Positions 7,074 through 14,554 of a DNA stretch of 17,468 bases are shown one piece after another. How positions within the stretch are numbered: position 1 is the stretch's first letter; the number at the start of each line of letters is the position of its first letter. Source of the DNA: an uncultured Rhodoplanes sp. Lineage in GTDB: Bacteria; Pseudomonadota; Alphaproteobacteria; Rhizobiales; Xanthobacteraceae. The stretch lies in assembly GCA_936924235.1 (NCBI GenBank), contig CAKZHN010000156.1, forward strand, positions 1 through 17,468, read 5' to 3'. Below the pieces are notes generated by a model. The model searched no databases, was not told where the DNA came from, and saw nothing but the letters and a program-made list of their open reading frames with translations. Made by a program: the position numbers and the translations under genes.

Positions 7074-7616
7074 CTAGATCCGATCCGGATAGGGAATGAT
7101 GAAATTGTCCCGGTTCGGCATCTTCACCTGCGGCAAGGTCTTGGCGTCCATCACGTCGTTCTCGCCAATCAGCTTGTTGAGCGAGAGGATGTAGGCGGTG
7201 AGCGCGTAGACCTCATTGTCGGTCAGCGATCGCGGCATGTTGAACGGCATGGCCCGCCGCGTGTAGTCGAACACCGTCGTGGCGTAGGGGTAGTAGTTGC
7301 CGATGGTCTTCGGCGTGTCGATGCCGTTGGTGAGCGGCGCGCCGCCGGCGAGCGGCACCGCGCCGGGCGCAGCACCGCCTTTGCCGCCTTCGGCATGACA
7401 CATCACGCATTTCTGCGCGTAGATCACGGCGCCCTGGGCCGCCGTGCCGCTGCCCGGCGGCAGGTTGCTGCCGTCCGGCAGGATCGCGATGTCCCACTGC
7501 TTGATGTCGGACTCGGTGATCGGCTTGCCGAGGCCGGGGCTGTTCTGCGCGAGCCCCGGAGCCACGCCGAAGGCGAGGGTGAAGGCGAGAGCAGCAAGTG
7601 TCTTACGCATAGACAT
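7074..7616 (-). CDS. soxD: Monohaem cytochrome c, shortened SoxD-like subunit of sulfite/sulfane dehydrogenase
   Basis: A periplasmic c-type cytochrome that takes electrons from SoxC. It has 180 residues with a Sec signal peptide (cleavage near GLAQ) and one haem site, CVMCH at residues 70-74. The region before the haem (WDIAILPDG, then LPPGSGTAAQG) and after it (KTIGNYYPYATTVFDYTRRAMPF, DNEVYALTAYILSLN) is what I know from the N-terminal haem domain of SoxD. A Met in the MPFNMP segment is the likely axial ligand. Classical SoxD is about twice as long with two haems; here the second haem domain is absent and the protein ends soon after PNRDNF. ATG 7616 has GGGGAG upstream and overlaps the soxC end by 14 bases, implying translational coupling. 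ATG 7610 is an alternative start. Confidence 0.85.
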   Translation of the reverse strand: MSMRKTLAALAFTLAFGVAPGLAQNSPGLGKPITESDIKQWDIAILPDGSNLPPGSGTAAQGAVIYAQKCVMCHAEGGKGGAAPGAVPLAGGAPLTNGIDTPKTIGNYYPYATTVFDYTRRAMPFNMPRSLTDNEVYALTAYILSLNKLIGENDVMDAKTLPQVKMPNRDNFIIPYPDRI

Positions 7617-8919
7617 GCTTGATCTCCCCTTTGCCGTCGATCCCCCAGCTGGTCAGGCTGTTGTAGTGCTGGTTCGGGAACGCAACCGGATTGGTGAGCG
7701 GCTTGCTGGTCTCGCCGCGGGCGGCGACGAAATCGGCGCGCAGCGGCTGGGCGTTGCCGGCCTCGTCCCAGGCGCGGCTCTGCAGCACCGCCGGCTGCCC
7801 ATCCCAACGCCACGGCATGACGAAGCGCGTGAACGCCTTGTCGTGCACCGGGCCCTGCAGCGCAGCTTCGCCCCACGTCTTGCCGCCGTCGGCCGACACC
7901 ATGACCTTGGCGATGCGGCCCATGCCGGAATAGGCGAGGCCGGAGATGGCGTAGAAACCCGGCTCCTTGAGCTGTTGGCCGAACGACGGATTGGTGATGA
8001 AGCTTTTCACCTGCAGCACGAAGTTGAATCGCATGGTCTTGCCGCCCGGCAGGATCTGCGAGTAGGTCTTGGACTCGAACATCGACATGGCCGGCTGATC
8101 GACCGCCTTGATCCGGCGCAGGAACTTGACGTTCATGTTGCCTTGATAGCCAGGCACCAGAAGCCGCATCGGATAGCCGTTGCCCGGCATCAGCCGCTCG
8201 CCGTTCTGGTAGATCACCACCATCGCGTCGTCATAGGCCTTCTTGACCGGCACGCTGCGATCCAGGAACTGCGCGTCTGCGCCCTCGCAAACGAGCCATT
8301 TGGCCTTGGGGTCGATGCCGGCCTCGTCGAGCAAGGTCGAGAGCATCACGCCGGTCCATTCGGAGTTCGACGCGAGCCCGTGGATGGCCTGCGCCGTGAT
8401 CTGCATGGGCTGGCTGGAGAACATCGGTGCCGAATTGCCGGCACATTCGACGAAGTGCATGCGGGTCGTGAGCGGATAGCGCGACAGCTTCTCGAGCGTG
8501 AACTCCAGCGGCTGGCGCACCATGCCGTGGATCACCAGCCGGTGCTGCGCCGGATCGATGTCGGGAATGCCGGCATGATTGATCGAGAAGTGCAGGCTGT
8601 TCGGCGTCACCGTGCCGTTGAGCAGATGATGCGGCGTGCGCGCGTGCGAATTGCGGAATTCGTTGTTGGGATTGGTGCGCGTCCGGGTCACGTCCTTCTC
8701 GAAACGCGACGGCACCTGCAGGGGCGGAGTCTCGCCACCCATCTCGAGACTCCAATCAAAGTCCTTGAACGGCTCGGCGGCGGCACCGGTGACGGTGGCC
8801 GTGGCGCCGACGCCTGCAACCGCAAACCCTTTTCCTAGCAAAGCACGCCGGTTGATCAGACCATTGCCGGCGACAGTTTCAAGCGAAGGCGCACTCCTGC
8901 GCCCCTTGAAGCGTCCCAT
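7603..8919 (-). CDS. soxC: Sulfite/sulfane dehydrogenase molybdenum subunit SoxC
   Basis: A sulfite-oxidase-fold enzyme of 438 residues that binds molybdopterin and oxidises sulfite or the sulfane sulfur bound on SoxYZ. A twin-arginine signal (INRRALLGKG, RR at 24-25, then an Ala/Val/Gly hydrophobic run ending GAAA) shows export with the cofactor already inserted. The Mo-coordinating Cys is Cys159 in MHFVECAGNS. The RTPHHLLNGTVTPNSLHF and IDPAQHRLVIHG blocks and the C-terminal dimerisation domain (VMVSADGGKTW, then SRAWDEAGNAQP) are typical of SoxC. The start at ATG 8919 is supported by GGGAGGAAATC directly upstream; the frame continues upstream without signal or homology. It is first in a two-gene operon with the SoxD-like cytochrome. 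No soxXYZAB genes are in the window, so SoxYZ-linked activity versus free sulfite oxidation cannot be decided here. Confidence 0.92.
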   Translation of the reverse strand: MGRFKGRRSAPSLETVAGNGLINRRALLGKGFAVAGVGATATVTGAAAEPFKDFDWSLEMGGETPPLQVPSRFEKDVTRTRTNPNNEFRNSHARTPHHLLNGTVTPNSLHFSINHAGIPDIDPAQHRLVIHGMVRQPLEFTLEKLSRYPLTTRMHFVECAGNSAPMFSSQPMQITAQAIHGLASNSEWTGVMLSTLLDEAGIDPKAKWLVCEGADAQFLDRSVPVKKAYDDAMVVIYQNGERLMPGNGYPMRLLVPGYQGNMNVKFLRRIKAVDQPAMSMFESKTYSQILPGGKTMRFNFVLQVKSFITNPSFGQQLKEPGFYAISGLAYSGMGRIAKVMVSADGGKTWGEAALQGPVHDKAFTRFVMPWRWDGQPAVLQSRAWDEAGNAQPLRADFVAARGETSKPLTNPVAFPNQHYNSLTSWGIDGKGEIKHVYA

Positions 8920-9114
8920 GATTTCCTCCCTAGCATGGACGAGCCTCTGTTGGGCTCTCATCCAATGGCGTCATGGTGCGCTTTTGGTTTGGCCGTTGTC
9001 TAGGTCGTTGGGTTGTATACGCTGGCGCTCTGAGGTTCGCCCGGGCTCGTTATATCTCGCGGAGAATTTCGGGTTCAAAAACGAATACAACAAAGATTGC
9101 TGGGGGAAATGTTC
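8920..9114. promoter_or_regulatory. Divergent promoter region of soxCD and the dihaem cytochrome
   Basis: These 195 bases separate two genes read in opposite directions and must hold both promoters. AT-rich patches such as TTATATC near 9050 and TTGTATAC near 9015 are possible -10 elements, but I find no -35 partner at correct spacing and no convincing operator. The shared gap suggests joint control of the three genes, which is inference. Confidence 0.4.
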
Positions 9115-10053
9115 ATGAAACGCATCGCCGTCGTACTTGCTATTGCGTTTGCGCCCGCGCTTGCGGCGGCTGCCGAAAAGCCCGACTGGGCGTTTCCGAC
9201 CACCGAGAAAAATACGCCTGCGCCGCGTTTCGAGGGCGCAATGCTGCGGGCCGCACCGGCCGGTAGCACGCTCTCGATCACGCGCGCCAAGGCCGACGAC
9301 TTCTTCGACATACCGAACTGGTATCCGTCGATGTATCCGGCGATGCCGAAGATCGTGCAGTACGGCAACAAGGAGACCCAGGTGCGCGCCTGCGGCTCCT
9401 GCCATCTGCCGACCGGCACGGGCCACGATGAATCCGCCTACGTCGCGGGCCTGCCGGCGAACTACTTCATCCGCCAAATGGCCGACTGGAAGAACGGCGA
9501 CCGCAAGTTCGGCGGCACCATGGTGCAGATGGCCAAGGTCGTCACCGACGCCGAGATCAAGGACGCGGCGGATTACTTCGCCTCGGTGAAGCCGAGGTCC
9601 TGGATCCGCGTGGTCGAGACCGGAACGGTGCCGAAGAGCTACATCGGCCAGGGCAACAAGCGCCTCCTTCATCCGGCCGGTGGCGAAGAGCCCATTGCCA
9701 ACCGCATCATCGAGGTGCCGGAGAACGAGGAGGACGTGGTCTATCGCGATCCGCGGTCGGGCTTTGTCGCCTACGTGCCGACCGGCAGCATTGCGAAGGG
9801 CGAGGCACTCGCGACCACCGGCGGCGGCAAGACGCTGCCGTGCAGCATCTGCCACGGCCAGAACCTGCAGGGCCTGGGCGACGTGCCGGGGATCGCCGGC
9901 CGCCACCCGAACTACATCGTGCGGCAGATGTGGAACATGCAGAACGGCGAGCGCGTCGGCAATTCGGCGGCGCTGATGCGGCAGGTGGTCGAGAAGCTGT
10001 CCAACGACGACATGCTGGCGATAGCGGCTTACGTGGCGTCGCGTGCGCCGTGA
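9115..10053 (+). CDS. Periplasmic dihaem cytochrome c, c4-like
   Basis: An electron carrier of 312 residues. The signal peptide (MKRIAVVLAIAFAPALAAAA) is cleaved near residue 20. There are two haem-binding sites, CGSCH at 93-97 and CSICH at 243-247. Each is followed by the same kind of segment (NYFIRQMADWKNGDRKFGG and NYIVRQMWNMQNGERVG), so the protein is two tandem cytochrome domains as in cytochrome c4. It is longer than classical c4: about 70 residues precede the first domain, and an insert with VVYRDPRSGFVAYVPTGS sits ahead of the second haem. ATG 9115 has GGGGG at 9102-9106 at good spacing; ATG 9109 is too close to it. It is divergent from soxC and the one-haem SoxD, so a role as electron acceptor for them is plausible but unproven. 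Its 3' end overlaps the next gene on the other strand. Confidence 0.88.
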   Translation: MKRIAVVLAIAFAPALAAAAEKPDWAFPTTEKNTPAPRFEGAMLRAAPAGSTLSITRAKADDFFDIPNWYPSMYPAMPKIVQYGNKETQVRACGSCHLPTGTGHDESAYVAGLPANYFIRQMADWKNGDRKFGGTMVQMAKVVTDAEIKDAADYFASVKPRSWIRVVETGTVPKSYIGQGNKRLLHPAGGEEPIANRIIEVPENEEDVVYRDPRSGFVAYVPTGSIAKGEALATTGGGKTLPCSICHGQNLQGLGDVPGIAGRHPNYIVRQMWNMQNGERVGNSAALMRQVVEKLSNDDMLAIAAYVASRAP

Positions 10054-11132
10054 CTTTTCCCGCGCTTGCGCGGGACAGGCCATTCAAAGGGGCGGGACAT
10101 GCCGCCGAGTTGTCCTTCAAGATGCGCGACCGGCAGGTCCTCGCCCTGGAGCCATCGATCGAGACTCACGTCCAGCATGTCCTCCTCAAGGGCGGCGGCG
10201 TCTCCGCCGATCCCGATCAACAGGCGTTTCTTCGATGGCTCGGCGACAATGGTGTGGAGCGTGCCGGCGCCTTTCAGGTATCCATGGTGAAAGGCCGGGG
10301 ATGTGGAACGATTCAACGCCGTGAACATGGCTTCGGCGCTGAGATGTCGCGCCGCCCAAGCCTCAAGCGGGGACAATCGCTGCTGCGAATGCGCTGCGCG
10401 GCGATTCAGCGGCCGCAGAAGCGAAGACTGAAAGTGATTGGTGCAGGCGAGCCAGTCCCCGGTGCGCACCGCGACGCTGCCAGGGACGGCCTCCACAACG
10501 GCAGCCACGCCGTTGGCGTCGAGCAGCGAGTAGTTGTACTGCATGGCGTGGGGAAGGCTGCGGAGCATCGCGACCGCCTCAGCCGTCGTCGCGCATTGAT
10601 CGAGGACCAGTCTCACCATCAAGACGCAAGACAGTCCCGGATACCGCGGGCTCGATCTCACCAGGTGAAGGCCGATCGTGAGGCCATGCTCATTCATTCC
10701 GTCAAGCCGGCCTGTCAGTAGCTCGCTGGAGCCAATGCTGGCATAGCTGCCGCTGGCCTGGACAACAACGAACCGTGCCGCATAGTGCCGCGGCTTGAAG
10801 TCATAGTTGCGGCCGTAGACACCGTTGCTCATGATTGCGGAGCAGCCGCCGAGCGGAGGTCGCAGGCCGTTGTTGCCGAAGCAAAGAACGGCCCGTTCCA
10901 TCGCTATCCCGAGGCCGTCCGCGAGCCCGCCGATCTCTTCCCATAGCGCCGGCGAAAATTTGGCGAACGTCCGTTGTTCGGTTTGGATGTTGAACCACCA
11001 GGGAAACCTGATTGTTGTACGACTGAGAAAAGCCCGCCCTTTGGGAGTCGCAGCAAACAATCGGGCTTGCGCACGGCCGACTTCGTAGGGGGTGCCCCGG
11101 CACTGAACGACGCTGACTCGAAACGGCTTCAT
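10029..11132 (-). CDS. C45-family autoproteolytic acyltransferase/hydrolase (acyl-CoA:6-APA acyltransferase-like)
   Basis: A protein of 367 residues of the Ntn-hydrolase type. These are made as proenzymes that cut themselves before a Cys, which then becomes the N-terminal nucleophile. The likely site is Cys97 in GGCSAIM (codon 10842-10844), followed by VYGRNYDFKPRHY, the family's arginine/asparagine/aspartate block. LDGMNEHGLTIGLHL and the NYSLLDANGVAAVVE segment also fit the fold. No signal peptide is seen, so a cytosolic enzyme is expected. Substrates in this group are amides or acyl-CoAs and cannot be told apart here. ATG 11132 was chosen because MKPFRVSVVQCRGTPYEVGRA matches the family opening; ATG 11144 is possible. 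Codon use differs from neighbours: by hand count 23 of the first 60 codons end in A or T, against 9 of 60 in the adjacent oxidoreductase gene. The end overlaps the cytochrome gene by 25 bases. Confidence 0.83.
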   Translation of the reverse strand: MKPFRVSVVQCRGTPYEVGRAQARLFAATPKGRAFLSRTTIRFPWWFNIQTEQRTFAKFSPALWEEIGGLADGLGIAMERAVLCFGNNGLRPPLGGCSAIMSNGVYGRNYDFKPRHYAARFVVVQASGSYASIGSSELLTGRLDGMNEHGLTIGLHLVRSSPRYPGLSCVLMVRLVLDQCATTAEAVAMLRSLPHAMQYNYSLLDANGVAAVVEAVPGSVAVRTGDWLACTNHFQSSLLRPLNRRAAHSQQRLSPLEAWAARHLSAEAMFTALNRSTSPAFHHGYLKGAGTLHTIVAEPSKKRLLIGIGGDAAALEEDMLDVSLDRWLQGEDLPVAHLEGQLGGMSRPFEWPVPRKRGKSHGARDAT

Positions 11133-11354
11133 GGCGTCTCTCATGAAGAGCTCGTCTGGCTGCCAGCGGGAGCACGATCCGGAGGTCATTGACGCCCAAG
11201 CCGGCAATTGATTCAAGGCCGCAGCCGACGAGGCTATCGAAGCGCGTCGGGAGGAGCGCAACGCGAGACCGCGCGGGCCGGGCCATCCGCGGCCGTAGGG
11301 GCGGCCAACAGGGCTGCGGACACCGGCCCCCAGTTGGGGTAAGCTCATGGTTCG

Positions 11355-13463
11355 ATGAATCAGACCGTTCGCCCGCTGCCCCAGCCCGTCCGGATCGGCC
11401 ATTCGGCCTGTCCCCATGATTGCCCGTCGACCTGCGCGCTCGAGGTGGAGGTGCTGGACGACCGCACCATCGGCCGGGTGCGCGGCGCGCCGGACAATAC
11501 GTATACGAGTGGCGTGATCTGCGCGAAGGTCGCGCGCTACGCCGAGCGCATCCATCACCCCGACCGGCTGCTCAAGCCGATGCGCCGCGTGGGGCCGAAG
11601 GGCTCCGGCCAATACGCGCCGATCGGCTGGGACGATGCGCTCGATCTTGTGGCCGAAAAATTCCTCGAAGCGGAGCGGCGCTTCGGCGCGCAGTCGGTCT
11701 GGCCGTACTACTACGCCGGCACCATGGGCCTGGTGCAACGCGACGGCATCCATCGCCTGCGCCACGCCAAGAAGTATTGCGGCTTCCACTCCACGATCTG
11801 CGTCAACGCCTCCTACACCGGCTTCGCCGCTGGCACCGGCCGCATCGCTGGCCCAGACCCGCGCGAGATGGCGAAGTCCGACGTCATCGTGATCTGGGGC
11901 ACCAATCCGGTCTCGACCCAGGTCAACGTGATGACGCACGCGGCGCGCGCCCGGAAGGAGCGCGGCACCAAGATCGTCGCCGTCGACGTCTACATGAACG
12001 GCACCATGGAGCAGGCCGACCTCGCCGTCATGGTAAAGCCCGGCACCGACGGCGCGCTGGCCTGCGCGGTGATGCATTGCCTGTTCCGCGACGGCAAGGC
12101 GGACTGGGCCTATCTCGACAAGTACACCGACGCGCCGCGCGAGCTCGAGGCGCATCTGAAGACGCGCGATCCGCAGTGGGCCTCGGCGATCACCGGCTGT
12201 CCGGTCGAGACGATCGAGCAATTTGCGAAGCTCGTCGGCGACAACAAGCGCAGCTACTTCCGTCTGGGCTACGGCTTCTCGCGCTCGCGCAACGGTCCGG
12301 TCAACATGCACGCCGCGTCCTGCATTGCGGCCGTGACCGGCGCGTGGCAATACGAGGGCGGCGGCGCATTCCACAACAACGCCGATATCTATCATATCAA
12401 CAAGTCGCTCATCGAGGGTCACGACGTGCGCGACCCGTCGGTGCGCATGATCGACCAGTCGCGGGTCGGGGCGGTGCTTACCGGCGACCGCGAGGCGTTG
12501 AAAGACGGTCCGCCGGTCGCCGCGATGCTGATCCAGAACACCAATCCGGTGTCGGTGTGCCCCGACCAGGAGGTGGTGAAGCGCGGCTTCGCTCGCGAGG
12601 ACCTGTTCGTCTGCGTCCACGAGCAGTTCATGACCGAGACCGCGCGCATGGCCGACGTGGTGCTGCCTGCGACCATGTTCATGGAGCACGACGACGTCTA
12701 CCAGAGCGGCGGCCACCAGCACATCATCCTCGGGCCGAAGCTGATCGAGCCGCCCGGCGAATGCCGGCCCAACCACGACGTGATCTGCGCGCTGGCCAAG
12801 CGGCTTGGCGCCGAGCATCCGGGCTTCAAGATGACGGCGCGCGAGCTGATCGACGCGACCCTGCAGAAGTCGGGCTGGGGCACGCTCGAGCGGCTCGAGC
12901 GCGACAAATGGATCGACTGCCAGCCGGACTTCGAGACCGCACACTATCTGAAGGGCTTCGCCTATCCGGACGGCAAGTTCCGCTTCAAGCCAGACTGGCC
13001 GAAGGTGCCGTTCCGCAGCGCCTATCCGGCGGGGCCGACCGAGCAGATGCCGAAGCTGCCGGACCACTGGACCATCATCGAGCAGGCCGACGTCGAGCAT
13101 CCGTTCAGGCTTGCGACGTCGCCGTCGCGCGGCTTCCTCAACTCGACCTTCAACGAGACGAAGTCGTCACAGGCGCAGAACCGCGGCCGGCCCGACGTGA
13201 TGATCCATCCGGACGACGCGCGCACGCTTGGCATTGCGGACGGCGCCGAGGTGGTGATCGGCAACAGGCGCGGCGAGGTGCGGTTGCATGCCAAGGTCTA
13301 CGACGGCGTGCGGCGCGGCGTGCTCATCGCGGAATCGATCTGGCCGAACGACGCCTATCCGGACGGCAAGGGCATCAACACGGTGACCGGTGCGGATTCG
13401 ATCGCGCCCTACGGCGGCGCGGCGTTCCACGACAACAAGGTCTGGATCAGGCCGCGGGCGTGA
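11355..13463 (+). CDS. Molybdopterin/4Fe-4S oxidoreductase, DMSO-reductase superfamily
   Basis: A cytoplasmic-type catalytic subunit of 702 residues. The N-terminus binds one 4Fe-4S cluster through Cys19, Cys23, Cys27 and Cys56 (CPHDCPSTC and GVICAK). Molybdopterin-binding segments follow: SDVIVIWGTNPVSTQ, the VAVDVYMNGT stretch, VKPGTDGALACAVMH, and PPVAAMLIQNTNPVSVCPD with MADVVLPATMFMEHDD. The C-terminal dinucleotide-binding barrel starts about residue 590 (FRLATSPSRGFLNSTFNE; ADGAEVVIGNRRGEV). No Tat signal is present. The likely Mo-ligand loop is near HSTICVNASYTGFAAGTG, but I cannot assign the ligand. The reaction is unknown; relatives include formate dehydrogenase, thiosulfate reductase and biotin-sulfoxide reductase types. 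ATG 11355 is where homology begins, though its ribosome site is weak. The 222 bases upstream (11133-11354) hold no gene or clear promoter that I can support. No partner iron-sulfur or membrane subunit lies beside it. Confidence 0.9.
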   Translation: MNQTVRPLPQPVRIGHSACPHDCPSTCALEVEVLDDRTIGRVRGAPDNTYTSGVICAKVARYAERIHHPDRLLKPMRRVGPKGSGQYAPIGWDDALDLVAEKFLEAERRFGAQSVWPYYYAGTMGLVQRDGIHRLRHAKKYCGFHSTICVNASYTGFAAGTGRIAGPDPREMAKSDVIVIWGTNPVSTQVNVMTHAARARKERGTKIVAVDVYMNGTMEQADLAVMVKPGTDGALACAVMHCLFRDGKADWAYLDKYTDAPRELEAHLKTRDPQWASAITGCPVETIEQFAKLVGDNKRSYFRLGYGFSRSRNGPVNMHAASCIAAVTGAWQYEGGGAFHNNADIYHINKSLIEGHDVRDPSVRMIDQSRVGAVLTGDREALKDGPPVAAMLIQNTNPVSVCPDQEVVKRGFAREDLFVCVHEQFMTETARMADVVLPATMFMEHDDVYQSGGHQHIILGPKLIEPPGECRPNHDVICALAKRLGAEHPGFKMTARELIDATLQKSGWGTLERLERDKWIDCQPDFETAHYLKGFAYPDGKFRFKPDWPKVPFRSAYPAGPTEQMPKLPDHWTIIEQADVEHPFRLATSPSRGFLNSTFNETKSSQAQNRGRPDVMIHPDDARTLGIADGAEVVIGNRRGEVRLHAKVYDGVRRGVLIAESIWPNDAYPDGKGINTVTGADSIAPYGGAAFHDNKVWIRPRA

Positions 13464-13470
13464 GCCGCGC

Positions 13471-14388
13471 TCAGTGCGGCAGGTGCCCCATGAATGCGTA
13501 GAACACGCACAGCACGAGGCTCGACCACACCGCTGCGGTGAAATAGAGCGACATCCAGGCGATCTCGCCCTTCCACTCGGCGATGTCGTGGGTCACGACC
13601 CAGCGGGTGCTGACGTCGCGCAGCCCTTCGAGCGGCGTCAGCAGCCTGCCGCCGCCCACGACCTTGGCCCGCCACCGGCTGAGATACATCGGCACGTCGA
13701 TCGCGACCAGGAACGCCAGATAGCCCGCGGTTCCGAGGATCGCGACGGCCAGCGCGAGGCGGACCGGTCCGTCGAACTCCGGCAGCAGCCGGCCGAGCGC
13801 GATCCCGACGAGGAAGAAGGCCGCAGCCCAAATCGAATTTTCGATGGCGTTGCCCAGGTAGTTCCGGGTCAGCACCGCGTACCACGAGAAGCATTCCGCG
13901 ATCACGATCATCGGCACGATCGCCCAGGCGACGTTCAGGACGGTTTGCGCACCGGTCATGGTGCCGAGCTGGTGCAGCACGATCGCCCACTGCGCCGCGA
14001 AGGCGATCTCGGCCACGGTGGCGACCGACCGTCCGACGGCCACGCTCGACAGCCATGTGTCGAACAGGCAGATGCGCTGCACGTCGGCGCGCGGCAGGAA
14101 CGACCGGAAGGCGCAGCCGAACACATAGGCCGCGGAGAGCAGGAGCATGAGCTCGGGGTAGGAGGCATGGGCCACGCCGCCGAGCCTCTGGCCCTGGAGC
14201 TGGTGATACATCAGGGACCAGATCGCGAGGCCGGACTGCTGTCCCGGCAGCTCGCTGTAGAGCAGGAACCAGACCGCGATGTTGACGCCGCTGACGAAGG
14301 TCAGCAGACCCCACCACCAGGCGAGGGGATTGGACCAAGCCAATGCAACCGACCGGGATCTTGACCGCGCCCGCGACTCCAGAGTCAT
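13471..14388 (-). CDS. Seven-helix integral membrane protein of unknown function
   Basis: A protein of 305 residues. About seven hydrophobic segments are visible: WWWGLLTFVSGVNIAVWFLL, ELMLLLSAAYVFGCAF, VATVAEIAFAAQWAIVL, VAWAIVPMIVIAECFSW, IWAAAFFLVGIALG, LAVAILGTAGYLAFLVAI and AWMSLYFTAAVWSSLVLCVF. Polar or charged residues lie inside several of them (Glu in segments 3 and 4), and polar loops include RNYLGNAIENS, STRWVVTHDIAEWKGE and LFDTWLSS. The N-terminus before helix 1 is Arg/Ser-rich. ATG 14388 has GGAG six bases upstream on its strand; ATG 14418 would add ten residues but lacks such a site. I do not recognise a named family. It is convergent with the oxidoreductase gene, only seven bases between stops, and divergent from an AraC-type regulator that may control it. 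Confidence 0.75.
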   Translation of the reverse strand: MTLESRARSRSRSVALAWSNPLAWWWGLLTFVSGVNIAVWFLLYSELPGQQSGLAIWSLMYHQLQGQRLGGVAHASYPELMLLLSAAYVFGCAFRSFLPRADVQRICLFDTWLSSVAVGRSVATVAEIAFAAQWAIVLHQLGTMTGAQTVLNVAWAIVPMIVIAECFSWYAVLTRNYLGNAIENSIWAAAFFLVGIALGRLLPEFDGPVRLALAVAILGTAGYLAFLVAIDVPMYLSRWRAKVVGGGRLLTPLEGLRDVSTRWVVTHDIAEWKGEIAWMSLYFTAAVWSSLVLCVFYAFMGHLPH

Positions 14389-14554
14389 GGCTCGCTCCAC
14401 ATGTAACCGAACTGACATCTTACAGTAGTAATTCTGTCACAAACTACATCAGGCTCGATAAAAATTAATGCGGAGCCCGCGGTGAAAATGCGGCGCGCGG
14501 TTTGTCACAATGGCCGCCGCCGCGGCGGTAAGTTTGGAAGGCGACGGGTCGCTC
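14389..14554. promoter_or_regulatory. Divergent regulatory gap with two TGTCACAA copies
   Basis: This 166-base gap between the 7-TM gene (-) and the AraC regulator (+) is distinctly AT-richer than its surroundings around 14416-14470. The octamer TGTCACAA occurs twice in direct orientation, at 14435-14442 and 14503-14510, 68 bases apart; 68 bases is close to 6.5 helical turns. GATAAA at 14457-14462 is a possible -10 for the + strand. Repeated sites beside an AraC-type gene could be operators. Two octamers alone are weak evidence. Confidence 0.4.

Noticed and set aside
7444..8838. 464-codon + strand frame opposite soxC and soxD
   Set aside because: A mirror of GC3-biased codons; low-complexity His/Arg/Leu protein with no motif. 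soxC and soxD on the other strand have clear cofactor motifs.
11189..11419. 76-codon + strand frame upstream of the Mo oxidoreductase
   Set aside because: Arg/Gly/Pro-rich, overlaps the oxidoreductase start by 65 bases, no ribosome site before its first codon and no recognisable motif.
11133..13100. Very long open frame on the - strand (over 650 codons) antisense to the Mo oxidoreductase, continuous with the acyltransferase frame
   Set aside because: It is Arg/His/Leu/Val-rich without any family pattern, as expected opposite a gene with strong GC3 bias. The acyltransferase similarity starts only at ATG 11132.
13464..13480. Possible bidirectional terminator between the convergent oxidoreductase and membrane protein genes
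   Set aside because: The GCCGC/GCGGC stem is only five pairs, overlaps the coding end of one gene and has no T-run on either side.
11420..13501. 693-codon + strand frame overlapping the Mo oxidoreductase in another phase
   Set aside because: Its translation is almost pure Arg/Ala/Gly/Asp, the signature of a shifted frame. The real frame has cluster-binding Cys and molybdopterin motifs.
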